Below, in pieces: positions 5,961 through 16,112 of a DNA stretch of 48,302 nt. Positions within the stretch are counted from its first letter, which is position 1, and every line of letters starts with the position of its first letter. The notes beneath the pieces are model-generated. The model was given only the letters and a program-made list of their open reading frames with translations. It did no database searches and was not told where the DNA came from. The DNA comes from Gemmatimonadota bacterium (GTDB lineage: Bacteria > Gemmatimonadota > Gemmatimonadetes > Gemmatimonadales > GWC2-71-9): contig QKDC01000091.1 in the NCBI GenBank assembly GCA_003246755.1, positions 1 to 48,302 on the forward strand, given 5' to 3'. The translations under genes and the position numbers were made by a program.

Positions 5961-8219
5961 TCAGGGTGTCAGAACTTGTCCTCCCGCGAGCCGTTCGTCC
6001 AAGAACCGCGTGATCGTATTGAAGAGGTGAACACTGGTGTTCCCTCCGGAAATCGAATGCGTCCGGTTCGGGTATTCCATCATGGCGAAGGGTTTGTTGG
6101 CGGCCACGAGGGCGTTGATGAGCGCCTCGGAGTTCTGATAGTGGACGTTGTCGTCTCCACTCCCGTGAATGAGCAAGAGCTCACCCTTCATACCATCGAC
6201 ATAGCTCAACGGCGACCCTCGATCGTACCCGTCCGCATTGTCCTGGGGGAGTCCGTTGTAGCGTTCCGTATAGATCGTGTCGTAGAACTTCCAATGGGTG
6301 ACCGGTGCGACGGAGACAGCGGCGCGGTACACATCGGGTGCCTGGAAGAGCGTATTGAGGCTCATGAACCCACCATAGCTCCAGCCCCAGATCCCCATCC
6401 TCGACGCGTCCACAAAGGGAACCCGCCCAAAGGCCTCGGCGGCAGCCGCCTGGTCACGAGTTTCGACCACGCCGAGCTGTCCGTAAATGAGCTTACGCCA
6501 GTCACGGCCCCTTGCGCCCGTTCCCCGATTGTCAACACTGGCCACGATGTACCCCTTCTGGGTGAGCAACAAGTGCCAGAGGTACCTCGACCCACCCCAT
6601 GAATCGCTCACGGTCTGACTCCCGGGTCCTCCATAGACGTAGAAAAGGACGGGGTACCGGCGACTGGGATCGAATCCCGGAGGTTTCATCATCCATGCGT
6701 TGAGAGTGACCCCATCGGCACCCGGCAGTGTGAAGAACTCGGCGGTGCCCGTCCGCAGGCGCTCGAGGTTCTGCCGCACATCGGCGTTGTCGACCAGAAC
6801 CCGGCTGCTCATGTGGTCTGGCAGGCGGACCACATCCAACGTGGGCGGCGTGCCAAATCGAGAGAAGGCGTGGAGCGCCCACCGGTTCCCCGGCGCCATG
6901 TCATATGCGTGGCTTCCCTCGCTTCCGGACGGGGTCAAGCGCTCCGGCCGACCTCGACCGTCGATTCGTGCCCGCCAGAGGTACCGTTGAGCGGGGTTTT
7001 CGGGAGAGGCGATGAAATACAACCACTCACCCTTGGCATCCACATCGAGCACGTCGATCACGTCGTATTCCCCAGGCGTCACCAGGCGAACCTTGCTCCC
7101 GTCCCGTGAGACCACGTAGACGTGATTCCATCCGTCGCGCTCGCTCAGCCAGGTGAACGCCTTCCCCCCCTCGAGCCAGATGAAGTCGTCGACCACCTCC
7201 ACCCACGCACTATCCCGCTCGGTCAGAACCGAGTGCACCTCACCGGTCCTGGCATCGGCCAGCAGCACGTCGAGGGTATTCTGGAGTCGGTTGAGTTTCT
7301 GGACGACGAGTTCGACGCTGGAGGATGCCCAGTCCATCCTGGCGAGATAGTTGTTTCGCGGATCCCCTGCTATACGGAGCCAGGTCGTCGGTCCGCCGGA
7401 CGCACTCACGACCCCGATGCGCGCCGAGGAGTTCTCTTCGCCAGCTTTCGGGTATTGCACGGGCACCACGCTGGAGTACACGGAGTCTGTGGTCCGAATC
7501 ATCATGAAGTCCCGAACGCGATCGGCCTCGAGCTGCCAGTAGGCAATGTGGGCCCCATCGGGACTCCAACGCCAGCCATCCTGGAGTCCGAGTTCCTCCT
7601 CATAGACCCAGTCGAATGTGCCGTTGATCCGAGTCCGGGACCCATCACGGGTCAGCCGCGTCACCCTGCCGTCGGCCAGATCCTCGACGTAGAGATCGTT
7701 CGCCACCACGTACCCAATCCGGGTGCCGTCCGGGGAGAACTTGGCAAACATCAGCGTGGAGGGCTCGGCGAATCGCCCCACTTGACGGAGGGTCTTGGTG
7801 GTGCGATCGAGCACCCAGTAGTCACCGCGGGTGTTGGTGCGCCACACGCGCTCCGAGTTCGTATAGACCAGGAGTTTGTTCAGGTCCCCGGACCAGGAGT
7901 AGTTCTCGATCCTGAGAGAGGTCTGGCTCCCCTCCGGGGTGAGCTCCCTGCTGCGAACCAGAACCTCCCGATCGCCGGTTTCCGTGGCGTAGCGAACCAG
8001 ATCCTGCCCTGACCCCGACGCCGACGCCTCCACCGTCGTGTAAGACGACCCATCCCCGAGCCAGCGGGAGGGACCGAAGCGTTCGGTGCGAAACTCGGGT
8101 GAGCTGAAGATCCTGGCATTGGTGAGGATGGCGGAGGCGTCCTGAGCCCAGCCCGGTGGCACCGACCACAACAGGAGGACGACACAGGCGGCGAGGAGTC
8201 GGGAAGGGTGGCTTCGCAT
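5961..8219 (-). CDS. Dipeptidyl peptidase IV, S9B family
   Basis: A 752-residue secreted serine peptidase that would release X-Pro/X-Ala dipeptides in the periplasm or at the surface. A signal peptide covers about residues 1-25 (ending GWAQ). The middle is an eight-bladed beta-propeller (DPPIV_N) carrying DWVYEEEL, whose Glu pair binds the substrate N-terminus. The alpha/beta hydrolase domain shows the nucleophile Ser614 in GWSYGG, Asp689 in GSGDDNVH and His721 in NRTHS, so the triad is intact. Its length is normal for bacterial DPP IV. It lies 63 bases downstream of uvrA on the same strand. A TATACT hexamer occurs at 8245-8250 in that gap, but no matching -35 was found. Confidence 0.95.
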   Translation of the reverse strand: MRSHPSRLLAACVVLLLWSVPPGWAQDASAILTNARIFSSPEFRTERFGPSRWLGDGSSYTTVEASASGSGQDLVRYATETGDREVLVRSRELTPEGSQTSLRIENYSWSGDLNKLLVYTNSERVWRTNTRGDYWVLDRTTKTLRQVGRFAEPSTLMFAKFSPDGTRIGYVVANDLYVEDLADGRVTRLTRDGSRTRINGTFDWVYEEELGLQDGWRWSPDGAHIAYWQLEADRVRDFMMIRTTDSVYSSVVPVQYPKAGEENSSARIGVVSASGGPTTWLRIAGDPRNNYLARMDWASSSVELVVQKLNRLQNTLDVLLADARTGEVHSVLTERDSAWVEVVDDFIWLEGGKAFTWLSERDGWNHVYVVSRDGSKVRLVTPGEYDVIDVLDVDAKGEWLYFIASPENPAQRYLWRARIDGRGRPERLTPSGSEGSHAYDMAPGNRWALHAFSRFGTPPTLDVVRLPDHMSSRVLVDNADVRQNLERLRTGTAEFFTLPGADGVTLNAWMMKPPGFDPSRRYPVLFYVYGGPGSQTVSDSWGGSRYLWHLLLTQKGYIVASVDNRGTGARGRDWRKLIYGQLGVVETRDQAAAAEAFGRVPFVDASRMGIWGWSYGGFMSLNTLFQAPDVYRAAVSVAPVTHWKFYDTIYTERYNGLPQDNADGYDRGSPLSYVDGMKGELLLIHGSGDDNVHYQNSEALINALVAANKPFAMMEYPNRTHSISGGNTSVHLFNTITRFLDERLAGGQVLTP

Positions 8220-8282
8220 GGGGAGTTTCGTTGGGGTTAGGGTAAGTATAGGTCGCTACAGGTCGATGGGCGAGCAACGCCG

Positions 8283-11132
8283 CTAGGCGAGAACCTGCGC
8301 CAGAAACCTTCCGGTATGACTTCCTTCGGTGGCCGCAACCTCCTCCGGGGTCCCGGCAGCAACGACGGTCCCACCGCGTGCACCTCCTTCCGGCCCGAGA
8401 TCCACAACCCAGTCAGCGGTTTTGATGACATCGAGGTTGTGCTCGATGACGAGTACGGTGTTCCCTTTCTCCACGAGACGGTGCAAGACCTGTAGCAACA
8501 TCCGGACGTCCTCGAAATGAAGACCGGTTGTTGGCTCGTCGAGGATGTACAGTGTCCTGCCCGTATCGCGCTTGGCCAACTCGGTGGCCAACTTGACCCG
8601 CTGGGCTTCTCCTCCCGAAAGCGTAGTGGCCGATTGACCCAGGTGGAGATACCCCAGACCGACGTCGTTCAGGAGTTCGAGGCGATCGGCGATCCGGCGT
8701 TGTGCTCCGAAGAACTCCAACCCGTCGGCGGCGGTGAGGTCGAGCACATCGGCAATACTGCGACCCCGGTAACGCACCTCGAGGGTCTCGCGATTGTAGC
8801 GCCGCCCCTTGCAGACCTCACAGGGCACGTAGACGTCGGGAAGGAAGTGCATTTCGATCTTGACCAATCCATCGCCCTCACACGCCTCGCAACGCCCTCC
8901 CTTGACGTTGAAGGAGAATCGGCCAGGACCGTAGCCGCGGATCTTCGACTCCGGCAACTGCGCGAACAGGTCGCGAATGGGAGTGAACAGCCCGGTATAG
9001 GTCGCGGGATTTGAGCGCGGCGTTCGGCCGATCGGGCTCTGATCGATCTCGATGACCTTATCCACCTCAGCCATCCCTTCGATCCGGGTATGCACGCCAG
9101 GAATGAGCTTGGCGCGGTAGAGTTTGCGCGCCAGAGCCTGATAGAGGATATCGGTCACCAAGGTGGACTTGCCGGATCCGGAAACGCCGGTCACCGCAAC
9201 GAACACACCGAGAGGAATGTCCACCGTGAGATTCCCGAGGTTGTTTGCCCGAGCCCCCACAATGCGCAGTCGTCGTGTCTTGGCCGGTGAGCGGCGTGCG
9301 CTCGGCAACGGGACGCGGAGGTCGTTTCGCAGGTACCGAGCGGTGAGGGAGTCGGGGTGGCTGAGGATCTCCTCCACCGTGCCTTCCGCCACCACGGCCC
9401 CACCATGTCGGCCGGCCCGGGGACCCAGGTCGATCACATGGTCGGCGGCGCGTATCGTGTCTTCATCATGCTCCACGACCAGGACCGTGTTCCCCAGGTC
9501 GCGCAGGTCCATGAGGGTCCTGAGCAAACGGTCGTTGTCCCTGTGGTGCAACCCAATGCTCGGTTCGTCGAGGATATACAGCACACCTACCAACCGTGAC
9601 CCAATCTGGGTGGCGAGACGAATCCGCTGGGCCTCCCCGCCCGAGAGCGTCCCCGAGCCTCGGCCGAGCGTGAGATACTCGAGACCGACATCCTTCAGGA
9701 ATCTCAGGCGACCCGTGATCTCACCCAGAATGGGTTCGGCAATGTCCGTCTCCAACCCTCCAGGCTGCTCGCGTCCGAGCGGGATCGACTCGAAGAACGT
9801 GAGGGCCTCGTCCACGGCGAGATCCACCACGTCCCCAATACTGCGGTTGTGCACGTGTACCGAGAGGCTCTCTGCCTTGAGCCGCTGACCTCGGCAGGCG
9901 GTACACGGCATCTCGACCATGAACTCGTTGAGGGTATTGCGCACGGAATCGCTGGATGATTCCCGGAACCGGCGCTCGATATTGCGGAGGACCCCCTCCC
10001 ATTCCGACCGGTACGTCCCTCCCCGGCTCCCTTTCGCGGCGAACTGAAAGGTCCGCCCCGGTACTCCATGGAGGATCACATCGTGGACTTCCTTGCTCAA
10101 CTCTCCCCAGGGCGTATTGAGATCGAAACCATAGGCCTTTGCCAAAGTCGGAAGAAGTGCCTTCCTGAGGTACCCAGTGGGCTCGCCCCATGGCAGGACC
10201 ACCCCCTCGAGAATGGAAATGCTGGCATCTCCAAGCACCAGGTCCGGATTGGCGTCACGTCGTGTTCCCAGACCATGACAATCCGGGCACACACCGAAAG
10301 GGGAGTTGAAGGAGAATTGACGGGGTTCGAGTTCCTGGAAGGAATGTCCGCAGGTCGGGCAGGAGAAACGCTCGGAGAAGAGAAAGGACGTCGGCTCGCG
10401 CCCAGTCGTCTTGTCATGACGGAGAACTTCGACCACCCCATCGGCGATCTTCAGAGCGGTCTCCACCGAATCCACGATCCGGGACCGGTCGCGTTGGCCC
10501 ACCGCGACCCGATCGATGACCACAGCCACGTCATGATTCTTCCTTCGGTTGAGCTTGGGCGCCCCTGAAAGCTCGTGCACTTCCCCATCGACGCGCACTC
10601 GAACGAAGCCCCGTTTCGCGAGATCGTTGAAGAGATCGCGGAACTCACCCTTGCGACCGCGAACCACCGGACCGAGAATCTCGATTCGCGTCCCCTCGGA
10701 CCACGCGAGAATCGCGTCGGCAATCTGACTCGGGGTCTGCCGTGCGACCGGTGAGCCGTCGTTGGGACAGAGAGGGGTGCCGGCCCGAGCCCAGAGGAGC
10801 CTCATGTAGTCGTAGATCTCCGTCACCGTACCGACCGTGGACCGCGGATTGTGCCCCGTCGCCTTCTGTTCGATCGAGATCGCAGGGGACAAGCCTTCGA
10901 TGGAATCGACGTCGGGTTTTTCCATCAGCCCGAGGAATTGCCTGGCGTAGGCCGAGAGCGACTCCACATACCGACGCTGGCCCTCGGCGTAGATCGTGTC
11001 GAAAGCGAGAGAAGACTTGCCCGACCCCGAAAGTCCGGTGATCACCGTGAGTTGGTTCCGTGGAATCCGGACCGTGATATCCCGCAGGTTGTGTTCGCGT
11101 GCCCCGCGGACGACGAGGTATTGCTGAGCCAT
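8283..11132 (-). CDS. uvrA: Excinuclease ABC subunit A
   Basis: The damage-recognition ATPase of nucleotide excision repair. With UvrB it scans DNA for bulky lesions. It is 949 residues long with the canonical order: first Walker [13 protein letters not shown], zinc module CPTC...CPDC, first signature LSGGEAQR, second Walker [12 protein letters not shown], zinc module CEAC...CEVC, second LSGGEAQR and [11 protein letters not shown] start at the ATG at 11132 because [16 protein letters not shown] is where the family's conservation begins. An in-frame ATG at 11195, with AGAGG 6 bases before it, would add 21 low-complexity residues encoded by G-rich repeats and would overlap the divergent TPR gene. 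Neither uvrB nor uvrC is nearby. Confidence 0.97.
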   Translation of the reverse strand: MAQQYLVVRGAREHNLRDITVRIPRNQLTVITGLSGSGKSSLAFDTIYAEGQRRYVESLSAYARQFLGLMEKPDVDSIEGLSPAISIEQKATGHNPRSTVGTVTEIYDYMRLLWARAGTPLCPNDGSPVARQTPSQIADAILAWSEGTRIEILGPVVRGRKGEFRDLFNDLAKRGFVRVRVDGEVHELSGAPKLNRRKNHDVAVVIDRVAVGQRDRSRIVDSVETALKIADGVVEVLRHDKTTGREPTSFLFSERFSCPTCGHSFQELEPRQFSFNSPFGVCPDCHGLGTRRDANPDLVLGDASISILEGVVLPWGEPTGYLRKALLPTLAKAYGFDLNTPWGELSKEVHDVILHGVPGRTFQFAAKGSRGGTYRSEWEGVLRNIERRFRESSSDSVRNTLNEFMVEMPCTACRGQRLKAESLSVHVHNRSIGDVVDLAVDEALTFFESIPLGREQPGGLETDIAEPILGEITGRLRFLKDVGLEYLTLGRGSGTLSGGEAQRIRLATQIGSRLVGVLYILDEPSIGLHHRDNDRLLRTLMDLRDLGNTVLVVEHDEDTIRAADHVIDLGPRAGRHGGAVVAEGTVEEILSHPDSLTARYLRNDLRVPLPSARRSPAKTRRLRIVGARANNLGNLTVDIPLGVFVAVTGVSGSGKSTLVTDILYQALARKLYRAKLIPGVHTRIEGMAEVDKVIEIDQSPIGRTPRSNPATYTGLFTPIRDLFAQLPESKIRGYGPGRFSFNVKGGRCEACEGDGLVKIEMHFLPDVYVPCEVCKGRRYNRETLEVRYRGRSIADVLDLTAADGLEFFGAQRRIADRLELLNDVGLGYLHLGQSATTLSGGEAQRVKLATELAKRDTGRTLYILDEPTTGLHFEDVRMLLQVLHRLVEKGNTVLVIEHNLDVIKTADWVVDLGPEGGARGGTVVAAGTPEEVAATEGSHTGRFLAQVLA

Positions 11133-11160
11133 AGCCCCGGAAGGTAGGAGGTTGGACGAC

Positions 11161-11174
11161 GAGGGTCGAGGGTC
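11161..11174 (+). repeat. Tandem heptamer GAGGGTC in the uvrA/TPR divergent region
   Basis: Two perfect consecutive copies of GAGGGTC are followed by the related GGAGGTT (11175-11181), and another GGAGGTT lies at 11147-11153. Together they give a purine-rich strand in the 61-base gap between the uvrA start and the divergent TPR gene. It may be a microsatellite remnant. Its copy number would change the optional uvrA N-terminal extension. Confidence 0.55.
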
Positions 11175-11193
11175 GGAGGTTAGATTGTCGGGC

Positions 11194-11991
11194 ATGCGGC
11201 GCCTCTACACCTCCCGGAGCAATGCAGGTGAGGCTCGAGCTCTCGAAGGGTTCGATGCGGATCAACTCGAAGGCGACCCTCTCTTCACGTCGCACGACGA
11301 GGGGCCGTCCCTCCGGCCCTACGCGGCTGACCTTCCAGGACGAATATCCGATGACCTCTCCGGTGCCACCCGTTCCGAGGATGACCAGGTCCTCCGCCGG
11401 GCCGATGAACTCACCACACTCGGAAGACAACTGGACGCGGTTCTCGTCCTGAGACAGGCCTTGATCGAGCGGCCAGGGGTTGTCGACGTACGCGTGCGCC
11501 TGGCACACCTCCTCGTGAACCAGTCGGAGACGGAGGAAGCCCTGGCAATCCTCACCGCCGGACTCGGCACCCACCCAACGGCGGCACCGCTGCTTGTCGC
11601 GCGTGGCGCCCTGCTGGGTCTGCTGAACCGGCACCGAGAAGCAGAGGATGACCTCAGGCTGGCCCTGACGACCGCCCCGGAGGATCACACCGCTCACCTC
11701 CAACTCGGACTCGCCTTGATCCGCCGGGGCCTCGTGCTCGAGGGCCTGCCGTCGCTGCAGCGCGCGGAGCGCTTTGGACCAGACGATCCGGATGTGGCCT
11801 TCCACCTCGGAGAGGCCTACTACCACGCCGGCGACCTCGAGACCGCGCGCGCGCAATTGCACCGGGCCACGGAGCTTCGACCCAACGACGCCCGTCCCTA
11901 CAAACTGCTCGGCCGACTGCTCGACCGGCTCGGCCGCACCGATGAGGCGATGGCGATGCACCGCCGCGCCCGTGATGCCAGCGCCAGGTGA
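11194..11991 (+). CDS. TPR repeat protein
   Basis: A 265-residue protein. The N-terminal 70 residues are polar and unassigned. From about residue 75 to the end it consists of tetratricopeptide repeats, shown by recurring patterns such as LGRQLDAVLVLRQALIERP, HREAEDDLRLALTTAPED and GDLETARAQLHRATELRPN with the typical A/G/P positions. No signal peptide is visible, so it is probably a cytoplasmic scaffold. I take the ATG at 11194 rather than an upstream TTG. Its stop overlaps the GTG start of the next gene in GTGA, making it the first gene of a four-gene operon with the transglutaminase-fold protein and an ABC exporter. Confidence 0.75.
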   Translation: MRRLYTSRSNAGEARALEGFDADQLEGDPLFTSHDEGPSLRPYAADLPGRISDDLSGATRSEDDQVLRRADELTTLGRQLDAVLVLRQALIERPGVVDVRVRLAHLLVNQSETEEALAILTAGLGTHPTAAPLLVARGALLGLLNRHREAEDDLRLALTTAPEDHTAHLQLGLALIRRGLVLEGLPSLQRAERFGPDDPDVAFHLGEAYYHAGDLETARAQLHRATELRPNDARPYKLLGRLLDRLGRTDEAMAMHRRARDASAR

Positions 11992-13526
11992 CGCGACGTC
12001 ATCTCGGGTTGGTCATCCTCGCTGCGTGGATTGGCTCCTTGGGGTGGCTTCTCCACCGCCGCATCAATCATCCGCCCGGGGCCATCGGCAGCCTTACGGC
12101 GAGACGGCTCGGCCCCGGTGCCGCATACTACACCTTCGAACTGGAAGGGACGCCCATCGGGTCAGCGGGTCTGACCGTCGACACCCTCACCTCGGGGTTC
12201 TCGATGCTCTTCGTCCTCGGCCTCGACGGGCTCGGGAGTGCCGGCAGTGAATTGCGGTTGGCCATTCGCAGTGACACGCGTCTGGGTCGCACGTTTCGGC
12301 TCCTGACGGCACGCACCAGCGTGACCGAAGGGGAGTGGTCCCATACGGAGGAGGTGGTGGTAGGTACGGACAGCTTGGCCAGCCTTCGGATTGCTCCTCT
12401 GGGGCAACGTGCCCAAAGGGTTGGCGGAGTCTCGGCGCCAGATGCCACCACACCCACGTCTTTCGCGTTCCGGTTCGCGACCACTGGAAGAGTTCAAGTC
12501 GGAGAGTCCTACACGACGATGGTCTTCGACCCGTTGTCCCAGGGTAGCGTCCTTCAGACCGCCGAGGTCATTGGTGATACGACCTGGGTCCTCACGGATA
12601 GCGCAACTGTCGACACCCTGACGGGGGAATGGACGGCGGTCCCGACGGACACCGTCGAGGCGTGGAGACTCGAGGTACGGTCCCCGGCGCCGTTCACGAT
12701 GTGGGTTACCGACCAAGGATGGCCCATCCGGTGGGAGTACCCCTTCGGCGCCCGTCTCACCCGGCGTGCCTTCGAATTGGTGGAGACCGATTATCGGAGA
12801 CTCCGCCGAGCCGGATCCTTGCCGCGTGTGGAAACGGCAGCCGGATTGGTTTCCGCTTCCGCTCTCGGCCTGAAGCTCGATGCCGGCGCGGTCCCGCTCG
12901 ACATTGTCGTCTCCCGGCGAGACGGTCTCCCGATCGGGGGTGCCGCCGGCATGTTCGCGGGCGGACGCCAAACCGTGCGCGGGGACACCGTGACCATCCA
13001 TCCAACTCCTGGCGGTGGTGCCCCCTCACCCCCGATGCACTATCGCAACACTACCGGGTTCACTGCACAACCCATGGCGGTCCTCTCCGGGGCGCTGCGC
13101 GAAGCCGTGGAACGCTATGGGAATACTTCAGATACGGTTGCCAGCCTGGTCAAATGGGTGGCACAGGACGTGCGCCTAGACCGCAGCAACCTGGCTGCGG
13201 TGGCCCCGGAACTCGTCGTGGTGAACGGGGCGGGAAGTCGGGAGGGGAAGATCCGGTTGTTGGTAGCCCTGGCGCGAGTTGCCGGTTATCCCGCTCGGGC
13301 GGTGACGGGACTGAACGTCGATCATCCCTTGTTGCCGCGCTATTCGTGGGCCGAGGTGTGGGCAAACGGGTGGCTGGCGGTGGACCCGAATGAAGGTCAG
13401 GTGCCGGCTTCCACGTCTCTCCTGCGGGTTATGGAGGGACCTGGCCGTGTCGTTCCACTGGTGACCGTTGCCGGCGCGCTGCGAGCGACGCCGATCGCTA
13501 ACTCGAAGGAAAGACAGCACGAATGA
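11988..13526 (+). CDS. Transglutaminase-fold protein lacking catalytic Cys and His
   Basis: A 512-residue protein with an N-terminal membrane anchor (about residues 6-22), a long beta-rich region (30-350) and a C-terminal transglutaminase-like core (about 365-475). The core is recognisable from LLVALARVAGYPARAVTGLN and SWAEVWANGWLAVDPNEG. Aligned by these motifs with the active pattern GDC...HAW...VDP, the nucleophile Cys is Arg418 and the His is Tyr452; only Asp466 remains. It is therefore probably a pseudoenzyme acting as a binding or structural domain outside the membrane. The GTG start overlaps the TPR gene stop and its end overlaps the ABC ATPase start (ATGA), which ties it to the exporter. 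Confidence 0.75.
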   Translation: MTRRHLGLVILAAWIGSLGWLLHRRINHPPGAIGSLTARRLGPGAAYYTFELEGTPIGSAGLTVDTLTSGFSMLFVLGLDGLGSAGSELRLAIRSDTRLGRTFRLLTARTSVTEGEWSHTEEVVVGTDSLASLRIAPLGQRAQRVGGVSAPDATTPTSFAFRFATTGRVQVGESYTTMVFDPLSQGSVLQTAEVIGDTTWVLTDSATVDTLTGEWTAVPTDTVEAWRLEVRSPAPFTMWVTDQGWPIRWEYPFGARLTRRAFELVETDYRRLRRAGSLPRVETAAGLVSASALGLKLDAGAVPLDIVVSRRDGLPIGGAAGMFAGGRQTVRGDTVTIHPTPGGGAPSPPMHYRNTTGFTAQPMAVLSGALREAVERYGNTSDTVASLVKWVAQDVRLDRSNLAAVAPELVVVNGAGSREGKIRLLVALARVAGYPARAVTGLNVDHPLLPRYSWAEVWANGWLAVDPNEGQVPASTSLLRVMEGPGRVVPLVTVAGALRATPIANSKERQHE

Positions 13527-14281
13527 TCAAGCTCACCAACCTGACCAAGCAGTACGGTTCCTTCACGGCGGTTGACGGACTCTCACTCGATATCCCCAAG
13601 GGGGAGCTCTTTGGCTTTCTCGGCCCAAACGGCGCCGGGAAGACGACGACCCTCCGAATGATCGCCGGCATTCTCAAACCCACGTCCGGTTCGGTGGAGC
13701 TCGCAGGAGAAGACATTTCCAACAACCCGCTGGTGGCGAAGTCGCGACTCGGCTACATCCCCGATCGACCCTTCGTCTATGACAAGTTGACGGGAGTCGA
13801 GTTCCTGCGGTTCGCCGCGGCGCTCTACGGACAGGAGGGTCCTCACATCGAGCACCGCATGGGAGAGTTTCTCGAGCTTTTCGAGCTCACCCGGTGGAAA
13901 GACGAACTCACCGAGTCCTACAGTCACGGGATGCGGCAAAAGCTCATCATTTCGAGTGCCCTGATTCACAAACCGGAAGTGATTGTGGTGGACGAACCGA
14001 TGGTCGGTCTCGATCCCAAGAGCGGTAGAGTCTTGAAGGACCTCCTGCGTCGGTTTGTCGATTTCGGGGGCACCGTGCTCATGAGTACCCATACGCTCGA
14101 AATCGCCGAGGGCATGTGTGACCGGATCGGCATCATCCGTGGAGGCCATCTGGTCGCCTGTGGGACGATGTCCGAATTGCGGGAGCAGACTGAATCGGGC
14201 GACGCGAGCCTGGAGCAGTTGTTCCTCAAACTGACGGGCGGCGTGACCGAGCGAGAGTTCAGTGACCTCTTCGCCGCTTGA
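13523..14281 (+). CDS. ABC exporter ATP-binding protein
   Basis: A 252-residue ATPase of an ABC-2-type exporter. It shows Walker A GPNGAGKTTT (about residues 34-43), a Q-loop region RLGYIPDRP, a signature SHGMRQK in place of LSGGQ (common in this subfamily), Walker B VIVVDEPMVGLDP and the switch His in STHTLE. The substrate cannot be read from the sequence. It starts inside the stop of the transglutaminase-fold gene and overlaps the permease start by 20 bases, so the ATPase and permease form a matched pair. Confidence 0.93.
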   Translation: MIKLTNLTKQYGSFTAVDGLSLDIPKGELFGFLGPNGAGKTTTLRMIAGILKPTSGSVELAGEDISNNPLVAKSRLGYIPDRPFVYDKLTGVEFLRFAAALYGQEGPHIEHRMGEFLELFELTRWKDELTESYSHGMRQKLIISSALIHKPEVIVVDEPMVGLDPKSGRVLKDLLRRFVDFGGTVLMSTHTLEIAEGMCDRIGIIRGGHLVACGTMSELREQTESGDASLEQLFLKLTGGVTEREFSDLFAA

Positions 14282-16010
14282 CCTGGCGGCCGGGGCGGTG
14301 GCCTCCCCGCCCCGGCCGAGCGCACGCCAACCGCACCTGTGGACCTTGCTCACGCCGCAGTGGCGTGGCGGGGTCGCGCGATTGCGAAAGGATACGTCCG
14401 TAGGGTGGACCCGACTGCTCCTGCTCGGGGGTGTCGGCTTGGGATTCTGGACGGCGGTGTTCGGCATTGCGTACCGCATCCTCGGCTACTTCAAGGGCGT
14501 CGATGAAATAGGCACCCTGCTCGCCGCCAAGATGCTGGCGATGACTTTCCTGGCGTTCGGTGGGATCCTTCTCCTGTCCAATCTCGTCACCGCCTTGTCG
14601 ACGTTCTTCCTCGCGAAGGATCTCGACATGATGGTCGCCGCACCGGTGGACTGGTTGCGGTTCTATTTCACCAAGCTCAGTGCGACGCTGGCGCATTCCT
14701 CCTGGATGGTCATCCTCCTCGTCATCCCAATCCTCACCGCATATGGGATCGTGTACGACGGCGGAATCCTTTTCCCCTTTGTCGCCATCGCCGCCTTCTT
14801 GCCGTTTCTGATCATCCCGACCGTCATCGGTTCGGCCGTTACGCTCATCCTGGTGAACATCTTCCCGGCGCGACGCACCAAGGACGTGTTGAGCCTCGTG
14901 GCGGTGGGAGCCGTGGCCAGTGTCGTGTTGTTGCTGCGATTCCTTCAGCCGGAGCAACTCGCTCGTCCCGAGGGCTTCCAGAGCCTGCTCGATTTCATCG
15001 TGCTGCTCCAAACCCCTTCCAGTTCTTTGCTGCCGAGCGAGTGGACCTCGGAGGTGATCATGAACTGGCTGACGCGCGTTGCCGATCCATTGCCCCTGAC
15101 CCTGCTCTGGACCACCGCAGGCGCATTTGTCGTGTTGGGCGCGGCACTTCACTACCGACTCTACGCCGACGGATTCTCCAAGGCACAAGAAGGGGTCACG
15201 ACCTACTCGCACAGCCAGGTCCGCGCAAAGATCATGAAGCTCACGCTGGGTTGGTTACCGGTCACGCGCCGGGAGTTTCTGCTCAAGGATCTCCGCGGAT
15301 TCTTCCGAGACGCCACCCAGTGGAGCCAGTTGATCCTCCTCGGGGTCCTCCTCCTGGTGTACGTGTTCAACATCCGGGCGCTTCCCCTCTTCAGCGGAGA
15401 GAAGGTCCCCTTCACCCTGGTGACCCTGGTCGTATTCCTGAACCAGGGCCTCGGTGGGTTTGTGCTCGCAGCGATCGCAGCGCGTTTCATTTTCCCCTCG
15501 GTTTCGCTGGAGGGTCGCCAGCTCTGGCTCCTACGCTCGAGCCCTCTGGACCTGAGAGCGTTGCTTTGGAGTAAGTACTGGATCGGCACCCTTCCCCTGC
15601 TGATTCTCGCCGTGTTGCTCACCTGGGTGACGAACCGGATCCTGCAGGCCTCGCCATTCATGATGGGCGTGAGCCTCGGGACGACCGTGTGCTTTACCTT
15701 GGCCGCGGCCGCACTCGCTTTGGCCTTGGGAACCATGTACCCGCAATTCGAGTCTGAGAATGCCGCCCAGATCCCAACCAGTTTTGGGGGATTGGTCTAC
15801 ATGATGGCAAGTGTGGGGCTCCTGGCGCTGATCATCACGATCGAGGCCGGCCCGGTTGCCACCTTCCTGCGTGCCCAGAACGATGGGATTCCCTTCTCCC
15901 CCTCCCCGGGGCTTTACGTCTCGCTCGGATCCGTGCTCCTTCTCTGTACCACTGCCACGGTGATGTCACTCCATGTAGCGCGACGGCGCCTGGAGGCCCT
16001 CGAAGTCTGA
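14262..16010 (+). CDS. ABC exporter permease, polytopic
   Basis: A 582-residue membrane protein with about twelve hydrophobic helices arranged as two similar halves. The first runs to about residue 270, and the second starts near RREFLLKDLRGFFRDATQW at about residue 330. This is the organisation of large bacterial ABC-2-like exporters that carry two permease units in one chain. A GTG start overlaps the ATPase gene by 20 bases. The region FPARRTKDVL and the repeated RREFLLKDLR/LLRSSPLDLR segments are probable cytoplasmic coupling loops. With the upstream TPR and transglutaminase-fold proteins it may export or organise an envelope component; the substrate is unknown. Confidence 0.85.
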   Translation: MTSSPLDLAAGAVASPPRPSARQPHLWTLLTPQWRGGVARLRKDTSVGWTRLLLLGGVGLGFWTAVFGIAYRILGYFKGVDEIGTLLAAKMLAMTFLAFGGILLLSNLVTALSTFFLAKDLDMMVAAPVDWLRFYFTKLSATLAHSSWMVILLVIPILTAYGIVYDGGILFPFVAIAAFLPFLIIPTVIGSAVTLILVNIFPARRTKDVLSLVAVGAVASVVLLLRFLQPEQLARPEGFQSLLDFIVLLQTPSSSLLPSEWTSEVIMNWLTRVADPLPLTLLWTTAGAFVVLGAALHYRLYADGFSKAQEGVTTYSHSQVRAKIMKLTLGWLPVTRREFLLKDLRGFFRDATQWSQLILLGVLLLVYVFNIRALPLFSGEKVPFTLVTLVVFLNQGLGGFVLAAIAARFIFPSVSLEGRQLWLLRSSPLDLRALLWSKYWIGTLPLLILAVLLTWVTNRILQASPFMMGVSLGTTVCFTLAAAALALALGTMYPQFESENAAQIPTSFGGLVYMMASVGLLALIITIEAGPVATFLRAQNDGIPFSPSPGLYVSLGSVLLLCTTATVMSLHVARRRLEALEV

Positions 16011-16112
16011 GGCACGCCCACCGGGTGATCTGACGGTGTGTGCTGCCAGCCGATCTGGCGCGTCATTACTTTCGTACGGTCGCTGATGGAACCTCTCGCG
16101 GAGATGTCGCAC

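Noticed and set aside
8245-8250. TATACT as a -10 box upstream of the dipeptidyl peptidase
   Set aside because: No -35-like hexamer lies 15-19 bases upstream on the minus strand.
10645-11961. 438-codon minus-strand frame spanning uvrA and the TPR gene
   Set aside because: It runs out of frame over the uvrA start and antisense to the TPR repeats; both displaced genes are well supported.
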